Source: Sorangiineae bacterium NIC37A_2 (GTDB lineage: Bacteria; Myxococcota_A; Polyangia; Polyangiales; Polyangiaceae). From it: 37,789 nt of DNA. Made by a program: the position numbers and the translations under genes. The notes under the pieces are model-generated. The model did no database searches and was not told the origin of the DNA. It worked only from the letters and a program-made list of their open reading frames with translations. Where the stretch lies: NCBI GenBank assembly GCA_002085155.1, contig NASX01000046.1, forward strand, positions 1 through 37,789. The letters run 5' to 3'. This document shows, piece after piece, positions 10,301 through 16,189 of this stretch (positions are counted from its first letter, which is position 1; every line of letters begins with the position of its first letter).

Positions 10301-10682
10301 CTTTGCCAAAGTCGTGGAATAGTGAGCCCAACATCGCTAGAAGCTGGATATCCTCCAGGCTTTGCCAGCTATTTTCGTCCTTCGACCGCAGCACGTCAGT
10401 GCCAGTGCTATTGGTGGGTACCGTCCCCTGGTCGTTGAAACGACTCGCGTCGCCCACAATCCAAGCCAGCTCACTGTAGTCGTGACCTCGGATCCAATGG
10501 CAGGCAACCGAAGTGTTCTTCCGAGCTGTCTTCTTGAGCAGCTTGCGGAGCGTGTCGAGACCTGCCTGAGTGATGGACGTCTGCCAAGTTCGGTCGCCGC
10601 GCCGCTCAGCAAATTGGTCGAGGATCCGCCGAGTTTCGGAGAGAGCACGCTTCTCGCACTGGGAAACGATAAGAACGTTCAT
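7392..10682 (-). CDS. cas2-3: Cas2-3 fusion: Cas2 domain plus HD nuclease and helicase
   Basis: The 1096-aa protein is the Cas2-Cas3 fusion diagnostic of type I-F. Residues 1-90 (MNVLIVSQCEKRALSETRRI) are the Cas2-like adaptation domain. The Cas3 part has an HD nuclease motif (LFHDFGK, H123/D124), Walker A STGCGKT near 424-430, a DEPD box near 585, SSATLP near 615, and motif VI QLAGRIRRHR near 863-872. The family unwinds and degrades the displaced target strand after recruitment by the Csy complex, and joins Cas1 for spacer acquisition. The start at 10682 overlaps the cas1 stop as ATGA and matches the expected Cas2 N-terminus. A longer frame starting at 10769 was rejected because its extra 29 residues lie wholly inside cas1. 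All nuclease and helicase motifs look intact. Confidence 0.97.
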   Translation of the reverse strand: MNVLIVSQCEKRALSETRRILDQFAERRGDRTWQTSITQAGLDTLRKLLKKTARKNTSVACHWIRGHDYSELAWIVGDASRFNDQGTVPTNSTGTDVLRSKDENSWQSLEDIQLLAMLGSLFHDFGKASAAFQQKLTSKVPIADAYRHEWVSLRLFEAFVGKDSDRDWLNRLAQGDALLGAEALLRLKADNAKPAPMGPFSDRNLGPLAQAIGWLIVSHHRLPVSRDPNKNNVGTLKSLLFPLLPDWNGARSDSEPKDRAACWDFPYGTPFDSRDWSRRAAACAQKMLERPGFIERASSFLDDSYVMHISRLALMLADHHYSSCDSEPRYGDTGYPLFANTDRKTNQLKQRLDEHLAGVASHARRVTRALPRIERDLPRIARCKAFQKRTADERFRWQDKAFDLASSLRERAADHGFFGVNMASTGCGKTLANGRILYGLSDARRGARFTVALGLRTLTLQTGEAYRERLGLGDDDLAVLVGGAAVKELFALSKENSPSPDGSKSYGSESAEELLAEGFHVHFEGNLEDGPLKRWLGTNSGANKLLQAPVLVCTIDHIMPATESLRGGHQIAPILRLLSSDLVLDEPDDFDVADLPALSRLVHWAGLLGSRVVLSSATLPPGLIEALFDAYRTGRETFQKNRGEVGRAIAIPCAWFDEFRVDHSIHQNADTFRSRHAEFVEKRLAQLRKEPERRKVELIAPNLRQSSNKGGNPSREDVCAALGSVLPEHLVRLHSLHHTTDPVTEKNVSFGLVRLANIEPIILLARGLFSSQMPEGYTLHLCVYHAKHPLLMRSATENLLDVTLKRHVELEVFSLQHIQQALAVTDATHHLFVVLASPIAEVGRDHDYDWAIVEPSSMRSIIQLAGRIRRHRPGPCSTPNIMVLAENIKAVSSSPGEPAFHRPGFEGEVLLKSHDLRTVLLPEQWSPLDAAPRIQERLALAPSENLVDLEHAAIRKKLLGERAGANRFHAAQWWTTRAPLSGMLQKAHPFRKSEGEESEYGLLPVDEDAEDIRLFERVEGRWRPRPDDRLLHRVSLPASSSVRSWGPSDYRDELLKLSERTDMAPRACAERYGYLALKPHDHGWEYHPALGFKKCK

Positions 10683-11653
10683 GCTTTCGAACCCACCCCG
10701 ATCGCGATCTCCTTGAGAGTATCGATCATGAAGTCGAGCGCTTCGCTCCGCGTCAGGTTGTCCAAACAAGCAACGCGAAATTCCTGCTCGCTGTCCCCTC
10801 TCGCGGCAGAAATGAAGGCCTGGGGCAGAACGAGCGCATCCTTAATAAGGTCTGCGACGTCAAAGACGAGGCCGCCACGCCTGGTCTTGCCATGCATAAC
10901 GGCTAGGCCGTGCGGTAGACCGAGAACCCACGTTGCTGTAGCGGCAAGTCCATAGGCCAGGTAGTTTCCGTGATCCAGAAAGCTGTTTGCGGGATCTCCA
11001 CCCGCGCCTTGTCGCGCTCGCGAGAAATCTCCATACTTGGTTGCTCTCGCCGCGATCTTGTACAGACTCTTAGTGAGACGGGCTTCCTCGGTGAGAAGAA
11101 AGGTATTGTCGGGCGCATCATCCGTCGCTCGAGCAGACTCGGCGAGAAGCCGTTCCAGAGCCTCGGCCGACACCCCGAACCCAGAATCGCGAAAGGCGCG
11201 AAACTTGGTCCAGCGCTCAAAGATTTGTTCAAGCCGCGCGTGTTGAAAACGGCGAGCAGCGTCAAGACGAAGGGCGTCCGTGAACCAGAAGCGAACCCAG
11301 TGCTGAAGCAGATCCGTAGGCCGATACTCGCTTTGCGGCACAGACCATAAGACATCGAAATCGACCTCACCGGCGCTGAACAGGGGAGTCCCTCCTCCGC
11401 CCGCGAATCCTACAAGCACACCAGCTTTTGCGAACTCGCGCATCGCCGCTTGCGTTACGGACGTGCCGGTACCGAACAAGACAGCGGTGGTGTTGGCGAT
11501 AGGTATGTTCCAATAGAGAGATTTTTGCCCCTCCTCGGTCACGTATTCGACGCGCCCCCCGTTCACTAGGACTCGGCAGTGCTGCAAGTAATACAGATTC
11601 GCCCTCTTTGAGTGAAGAATCGTCTTGAGGTCAGAAGGAGAAAGATCCTTCAT
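10679..11653 (-). CDS. cas1: Cas1, type I-F spacer integrase
   Basis: Starting at 11653 the product is 324 aa, the normal I-F Cas1 length. The metal-binding residues land on the Pseudomonas Cas1 numbers: E190 (LLTEEARLTK), H254 (AVMHGK), D265 and D268 (FDVADL). That agreement supports this start over an upstream frame beginning at 11758. A purine-rich GGCGGGGGC precedes the ATG. Cas1 with Cas2-3 inserts new spacers at the leader end of the array. The stop overlaps the cas2-3 start (ATGA). It is the first cas gene of the operon, so the operon promoter should lie in 11654-11927. The G-rich loop AGGGGTPLF (about 85-92) is intact. Confidence 0.97.
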   Translation of the reverse strand: MKDLSPSDLKTILHSKRANLYYLQHCRVLVNGGRVEYVTEEGQKSLYWNIPIANTTAVLFGTGTSVTQAAMREFAKAGVLVGFAGGGGTPLFSAGEVDFDVLWSVPQSEYRPTDLLQHWVRFWFTDALRLDAARRFQHARLEQIFERWTKFRAFRDSGFGVSAEALERLLAESARATDDAPDNTFLLTEEARLTKSLYKIAARATKYGDFSRARQGAGGDPANSFLDHGNYLAYGLAATATWVLGLPHGLAVMHGKTRRGGLVFDVADLIKDALVLPQAFISAARGDSEQEFRVACLDNLTRSEALDFMIDTLKEIAIGVGSKA

Positions 11654-11927
11654 TGCCCCCGCCTTTGGACTGTTAGTGATGTGTGGCAGAAAATGACAGA
11701 GAGGACTGCTCCTCTCACGAGTTCCACTCTCGCTCTCGTCCTCCTCCCCTCGAGACAACCTGGATATGTTACGCGAACTGGCACCCAGACGAAATGCTTA
11801 TTGGTAGCGGGCGGCGGTGTGGTTGTTAGGGAAAAGGCCTGTTCCATGGCCACGGCAGAATCCCACGTCCGGAGACCCCATTCCCTAGACCCTTTGAAGC
11901 CCGCTGAACGCCAGTGCAGCTCCCCGG
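11654..11927 (-). promoter_or_regulatory. Intergenic region upstream of the cas operon
   Basis: These 274 bp separate the WYL regulator from cas1, both leftward, and must contain the cas promoter unless the operon begins at the regulator. It holds a 7-bp inverted repeat at 11699-11716. No clear sigma-70 promoter was identified, and no partial CRISPR repeat or anti-repeat was recognised on inspection. Confidence 0.5.
11699..11716. promoter_or_regulatory. Inverted repeat in the 5' region of cas1
   Basis: GAGAGGA (11699-11705), a 4-nt spacer CTGC, and TCCTCTC (11710-11716) form a perfect 7-bp inverted repeat 46 bp upstream of the cas1 ATG. It could be an operator for the neighbouring WYL regulator or an RNA hairpin in the cas leader. 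It lacks a T tract, so a terminator is less likely. Confidence 0.45.
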
Positions 11928-12878
11928 CTATAGGGGGCTCGGGTGGCTTTGAAGTGCTCCCTGGGCGAGCTGACGGACGAGCTCGGCGACGCGGGGACTC
12001 TCTGCCCGAGCTTCTTGTCCGAGGCCCACGACGAATCGGGCAACGACGATCAAACCACCGCGAGCTGACACCCGGATCTCTCCAGACGGCAAATCCTCAG
12101 CCGTCATTCCCGATGGCAGATTACGCCGCACCCATGATTTGATCGTCGGGCTGACCAAGAATGTGTGCCGCTCCGAGCTCGCGTCGTGAAAGCCGTCAGG
12201 GCTCTCCGCCAGAAAGGCGTCTACCTCGAGCGCCGGACATTCTCGATAACTTTGGGTCTCATCGATCTCAGCTCGCTGAATATCCTCTACCCGAAACCAG
12301 CGAAGGCCTTCGTTTCTGTGGCAGAACGCCGCGAGTCGACACGGGGGTCCCAGCAGCAGTCGGCTCGGTGAAACTGTTCTCGCGGAAAGCTCTCCGCGAC
12401 TTGCCGAGAAGTACCGAATCCGAACCGCGCGCCCGGAGGCAATGGCCTCCTGTATCGTGGGAATCGCCTGTTCTTCCTCCGGGCTCATAGGGAGAGCAAC
12501 GACCCCCGCGTTCAGTCGCGCTGCGCCCTCCGCTGGCAGGCCACGCCCGACTCGCCCCGCTAGTAGCGCTGAAAGGAGTTTGGCCCGTTTTTCGAGCGAA
12601 CTAATACGTAGTGCCGCCTCCAGTAACACCTGCCAATCCTCAGCCTTGAAGAGTACCCCTCCTGGAAACCAGCTCGGGGGGACGGACCAATAGACGTGCG
12701 GATGTTCTTCTTCCCGCTCCAACGGCATCCCGGACCGCTGCAGTTCTTCAAGCACCCTACGAATCCGACGTGGCTCGACCTCCGCTCGTCGGGCCAACTC
12801 CGCCTGTCTCCACGTTCTCTGCTCCACGAACGCTTGGATCACCAGAACCACGGTCTCATAGTTCCCGCGCGCACCCAT
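11928..12878 (-). CDS. WYL-domain transcriptional regulator
   Basis: The 316-aa protein has an N-terminal winged helix-turn-helix (about 10-75, with QAELARRAEVEPRRIRRVLEEL). A WYL-type domain follows (about 150-225): IASGRAVRIRYFSASRGE, then PSRLLLGPPCRLAAFCHRNEGLRWFRVEDI. The name-giving Trp-Tyr-Leu is altered (CRL), but the downstream R..WFRVEDI pattern is kept. The C-terminus resembles WYL C-terminal extensions. Such proteins often regulate phage-defence loci in response to nucleic-acid ligands. It is co-directional with cas1 and 274 bp upstream, so it may control the cas operon; that is inference from position. The ATG at 12878 (MGARGNYETVV) was chosen because the upstream residues do not look like a conserved domain. 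No strong Shine-Dalgarno is visible. Confidence 0.85.
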   Translation of the reverse strand: MGARGNYETVVLVIQAFVEQRTWRQAELARRAEVEPRRIRRVLEELQRSGMPLEREEEHPHVYWSVPPSWFPGGVLFKAEDWQVLLEAALRISSLEKRAKLLSALLAGRVGRGLPAEGAARLNAGVVALPMSPEEEQAIPTIQEAIASGRAVRIRYFSASRGELSARTVSPSRLLLGPPCRLAAFCHRNEGLRWFRVEDIQRAEIDETQSYRECPALEVDAFLAESPDGFHDASSERHTFLVSPTIKSWVRRNLPSGMTAEDLPSGEIRVSARGGLIVVARFVVGLGQEARAESPRVAELVRQLAQGALQSHPSPL

Positions 12879-12970
12879 TTCAGACGACAACCTGCCATGA
12901 ACATGTACGCCGGTCCATGCCCAGCTCAGCAAGCCGGGTCCCAGGCACGCGACACGCACGCCGGACTGAC

Positions 12971-12992
12971 ACGGAGCCGCGGCGCGCTCCGT
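12971..12992 (-). terminator. Hairpin just after the bestrophin stop
   Basis: ACGGAGC (12971-12977) pairs with GCTCCGT (12986-12992) over an 8-nt GC-rich loop. It lies 1 nt beyond the stop of the leftward bestrophin gene. There is no T tract on the minus strand, so it may be an attenuating hairpin or a weak terminator. Confidence 0.4.
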
Positions 12993-12993
12993 T

Positions 12994-13911
12994 TCACGTC
13001 AAGACGCCGCGGGTCGGACGCAGCGGCTCCGGTACGGTCTCATCGCCGAGCATCTCGCGCAGGTTCATTTCGATCGTGCGCGAGATCGCGTCGAGAGGGA
13101 GATCGTTGTCGTCTTCGCCGAACGGATCCTCAATCTCGTCACCGACCGCGTCGAGGCCGAGGAAGGTGTAAGCGATGATGAAGACGGCGATCGGGGTCAA
13201 GAAGTGGAGCGCGTCGATCACGCCGAACGGCAAAATGAAGACGTACATGGCCACCACCTGGTGAATGAGCATCGTGTACGAGTGGGGAATCGGCGTGCTC
13301 TTGATCCGCTCACACCCTCCCTGAATGTCCGTCAACTCTCGACAGAAGCGCATCGCCTCGACGAACGCGTATTCGCTGAAGCCGCCGGGTCGAGCCTCCT
13401 TCTGGAGCGCTCGGCTGAGGTCGAGCACGATCTGGTTTGCAGGGTTCTTCGAGCGCCCGGCGGCCTCGAGAGCTTCCTTGGACAAGTAGGGGGCGAGTTT
13501 GTCGAGTTCAAACTGATCGCGGAGCTGCATGCGGAGCGCATGGACAAATGCGACTTGCGTGTAGATGAGCTCGCGGCGCCTTTCGAAGCGTGCGCTCTCG
13601 AGAAAGACGAGCGTGTGGCGAGCGAGCGAGCGGCTCTCGTTCACGAGCCGTCCCCAGAGCTTCCGACCCTCCCAGTAGCGGTCGTAACTCGCGCTGGTGC
13701 GGAAACCGAGGAAGATACCGAGCGCAACACCGAGCAGCGACATGATGCCGACGGGAACGCTGAATCGATACTCGAAGTACTCCTCGATCACCGTCACGAT
13801 CAAACTCACGACGACGACGAAGAGCAGACGATAACGGACGCGAACGAGCGCACTTCCGCGAAGACTGAACAGAAGGCGCAGCCAGGTCGGTCGACGATCG
13901 AAGGTCAGCAT
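12994..13911 (-). CDS. Bestrophin-family (UPF0187) anion channel
   Basis: The 305-aa protein resembles bacterial bestrophin homologues (RFP-TM/UPF0187). Its start, MLTFDRRPTWLRLLFSLRGS, is followed by a hydrophobic segment (about 29-45) and IMSLLGVALGIFLGFRTSASYDRYWEGRKLWG, the best conserved motif of the family. A further membrane pair lies near 220-260 (YTMLIHQVVAMYVFILPFG and HFLTPIAVFIIAYTF). Near the C-terminus GLDAVGDEIEDPFGEDDNDLPLD matches the conserved acidic DEIEDPFG signature. Bacterial members form pentameric membrane ion channels (cation-selective in one characterised case, so the ion is uncertain). It is leftward, 63 bp downstream of the cNMP-domain gene. No functional link to CRISPR is implied. 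Confidence 0.93.
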   Translation of the reverse strand: MLTFDRRPTWLRLLFSLRGSALVRVRYRLLFVVVVSLIVTVIEEYFEYRFSVPVGIMSLLGVALGIFLGFRTSASYDRYWEGRKLWGRLVNESRSLARHTLVFLESARFERRRELIYTQVAFVHALRMQLRDQFELDKLAPYLSKEALEAAGRSKNPANQIVLDLSRALQKEARPGGFSEYAFVEAMRFCRELTDIQGGCERIKSTPIPHSYTMLIHQVVAMYVFILPFGVIDALHFLTPIAVFIIAYTFLGLDAVGDEIEDPFGEDDNDLPLDAISRTIEMNLREMLGDETVPEPLRPTRGVLT

Positions 13912-13974
13912 GGGGGGCCAAGAGCCCGCTTTCGCGGATTCGACTCGTGGCGCTACCGGAAGCCGGCGACCGGC

Positions 13975-16155
13975 TCAAGCCGACGCGAGAAGTTCGATGA
14001 ACGGAGGACAGGTCGCGAACAGCTCCTGCGCGACCATGCGCCCCGCGTACAGGACGAGGGAATTTTCTCGTGCCCGCACGGTGCCCGGCGCAGGGCTCGC
14101 CGAGAGCAGGGTATCGGCAAAGACGAAATCTCCGGGGCCGAGCTCGCGGGTCTCGCCGTTGGCGAGCTCGGCGATGAGCGACCCGGCTCCGACCACGTAG
14201 ATGCCGTCGAGGGGCTTGCCTGCCTGGACGATGGTCTCGCCGCTCCGGACATGTTTCACGGCGAGCTTGTCGAGGACCATGCTCCGGAACATCTCATCGA
14301 AGGACTCACCGAGCGGCCCCATGACCGCGCCCGCGAGGGCCTGATAGTTATCAGCCGCGGCGGAGAGCTCCTCAGCGACCCAGGGGCACATGGCGAGAGC
14401 CTGATTGAAGGGTTCGCGATCGAAGACGACAACGCGCGTCCCGAGATCAAAACCCACCACACGCAGATCGATGCCCGCTTCGAGAGATCCTTGTGTGAAG
14501 ATGACGCCGCCCTTGCGAACCGCGGCGCAGCTCGCGTCCGCGATGGTCGGCATGAGGTGGACGGTGCCGCGAGTGACAAGAGCCGCTGCAAAGGAGTTGA
14601 CCTCTTCGCCGGGGCTGAGCTTCACCTTGCGCGCCGTCGTCAGGAGCATCGTGAGCGCGTCCTTCGAGAACTCCCCGAGACCAGGGACCTCGAGCAGGTG
14701 AATCCCGTCAATGGTCGTGTCCGTGAGGCCGACCGGGAACAGTGAATCCGCCGGATCGCTCGGGCGCGACGGGCTCGTCGAACGGCGACTCGTCGGCGGG
14801 GGCATTTCGATCGGGCGCGCGGGAGGCGCACTGATCACAGCCCCGGGAGGACCCTCGGTCTCATCGGGATAGTCGTAATTCTCGAAGTGCAGCTCGGGCT
14901 CCCGCATGGAGTCGGGCGGCGGCGCGTGGAACGGCTTCGAGGGAGGCTCGATCGGGCGCGTCGGTGGCAGGCTCGCGGACGGCGCCGTCGGAAAGGGCTC
15001 AAAAGGCGGCGCCGAGGAGCGAACGTCCGGCGGCGGCGCAGTCGGGATCGGCTCGGGCTCGCCGCCTGGGGGCGCCGCAAGGCTGTCGGGCTTCTTGCTG
15101 GTCGGGCCAGCGGACGGCGTGCTCGAAATCTGGGGATAGAGGCGAAGACTCAAATCCACGCCGAGCTCACGTTCGATCTCGTTCGGCTCGTCCGAAGGAG
15201 GTCCGGGATCGTGCACAGCAGCGAACACCGCCGGCTCACGCCGATCGATGGCGCTCCGGATGTCGACAGGAGCGGACTCCGGTGGACCCAGGCTCTCGGG
15301 CGGCGGACCCGAGCTCACGGGACTCGGCGCGGGCATCGCCGGCGGCGGACGCGAACCATGTTCCCGTACGAAGGTCGGCGCCTCGTCCTCGAAGTCGACC
15401 TCGTCGCCGAAGGCCGGTGAGAGCGGATCGATCCAAGGGCCCGCATCCAGCTCGGGGCTCGTCTGGCGCTCTTCGGCAAAATCAAAGTTCGCGCTCGTCT
15501 CGACAGTGTCTTCCTGCGTGCGAATCGTGTCATTCGGAGCAGGGGGCGGCGGCAGGCGATTCGTCTCGCGATCGTCGGAGTCGAAGTTCGGAAGCTCATC
15601 GTCCGGCGAGGCGTACGCAGCGGAGGGCTCTTCCTGGTAGGCGCGACTGTCGTACTCGACGACCTCGGTCGCATCCGCCACGTCGAGCACCACCTCATCC
15701 TCGTCCTCTTCGAGGAGCTCGTCGTCTTCGACGATCTCCTCGAGCTCCTCGAAGTCGATGCTCGCTTCTGCGACCTCGAGCTCAGGAACTTCGTCGAGCT
15801 CCGCGTCGATTTCGAGGGGCGACGGCATACGGCCGCGGCCCAGCGGCGGAAGCGGCGGCACCGAAACCGAAGGAGAGCGCGACGAACGCGAGGTGATGAT
15901 CGGAAGCGTGATCGGGGTCTCGCTCGCGGTCGCCTCCTCGGCGGCGCGCGTCATGGACGCGACGAGCTGTAAGAGCTCGACGGAGCGATGGATTTTTCCG
16001 AGCTCCTCCGCCGCCTCCGCGGCGCGCTCGACCCACTTCACCGCGTCGCGCCATGAGTCGGCGGACCATTGAGCTTTAGCCGCTTGGAGGGCCCAGACGA
16101 CGTCCTCCGGATCTTCGGGGCTCGGCGGCGGTATGGATACAGAGGAGAAGCTCAT
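13975..16155 (-). CDS. Large protein with C-terminal cyclic-nucleotide-binding-like domains
   Basis: The 726-aa protein has three parts. Residues 20-75 are an Ala-rich helical segment (VVWALQAAKAQWSADSWRDA). Residues 90-475 are low complexity, first very acidic (ELEEIVEDDELLEEDEDE) and then Pro/Ser rich. The last 250 residues hold two cupin-like modules. The second (about 620-720) is a recognisable cyclic-nucleotide-binding fold: VRSGETIVQAGKPLDGIYVVGAGSLIAE followed by ELGPGDFVFADTLLSASPAPGTVRA. The first (about 490-600) is degenerate. No DNA-binding helix-turn-helix follows, so it is not a Crp-type regulator. A scaffold or signalling adaptor is possible. No TM segment was seen. It lies 34 bp downstream of ftsK on the same strand. 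Function unknown. Confidence 0.85.
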   Translation of the reverse strand: MSFSSVSIPPPSPEDPEDVVWALQAAKAQWSADSWRDAVKWVERAAEAAEELGKIHRSVELLQLVASMTRAAEEATASETPITLPIITSRSSRSPSVSVPPLPPLGRGRMPSPLEIDAELDEVPELEVAEASIDFEELEEIVEDDELLEEDEDEVVLDVADATEVVEYDSRAYQEEPSAAYASPDDELPNFDSDDRETNRLPPPPAPNDTIRTQEDTVETSANFDFAEERQTSPELDAGPWIDPLSPAFGDEVDFEDEAPTFVREHGSRPPPAMPAPSPVSSGPPPESLGPPESAPVDIRSAIDRREPAVFAAVHDPGPPSDEPNEIERELGVDLSLRLYPQISSTPSAGPTSKKPDSLAAPPGGEPEPIPTAPPPDVRSSAPPFEPFPTAPSASLPPTRPIEPPSKPFHAPPPDSMREPELHFENYDYPDETEGPPGAVISAPPARPIEMPPPTSRRSTSPSRPSDPADSLFPVGLTDTTIDGIHLLEVPGLGEFSKDALTMLLTTARKVKLSPGEEVNSFAAALVTRGTVHLMPTIADASCAAVRKGGVIFTQGSLEAGIDLRVVGFDLGTRVVVFDREPFNQALAMCPWVAEELSAAADNYQALAGAVMGPLGESFDEMFRSMVLDKLAVKHVRSGETIVQAGKPLDGIYVVGAGSLIAELANGETRELGPGDFVFADTLLSASPAPGTVRARENSLVLYAGRMVAQELFATCPPFIELLASA

Positions 16156-16189
16156 GGGGGCTCAGGGGAGACGCAAGGCGTAGCTCGGC

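Noticed and set aside
3476-11653. Possible transposon-encoded I-F3 (CAST) system
   Set aside because: Cas1 and a full Cas2-3 with nuclease motifs are present, and no tniQ, tnsA, tnsB or tnsC genes were seen, so this is a canonical defence I-F1 type.
11654-11927. Hidden anti-repeat, crRNA-like regulator or mini-array near cas1
   Set aside because: The repeat sequence was looked for by eye on both strands; only short scattered matches exist, too weak to report.
11928-12878. A novel multi-gene defence island around the WYL gene
   Set aside because: The genes beyond it (bestrophin, cNMP-domain protein, ftsK) look like ordinary chromosomal genes, and no nuclease, toxin or transposase was seen.
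13204-14745. Long rightward open frame opposite the bestrophin and cNMP-domain genes
   Set aside because: It is antisense to two genes with recognisable domains, and its composition (Glu/Arg rich) is typical of a high-GC shadow frame.
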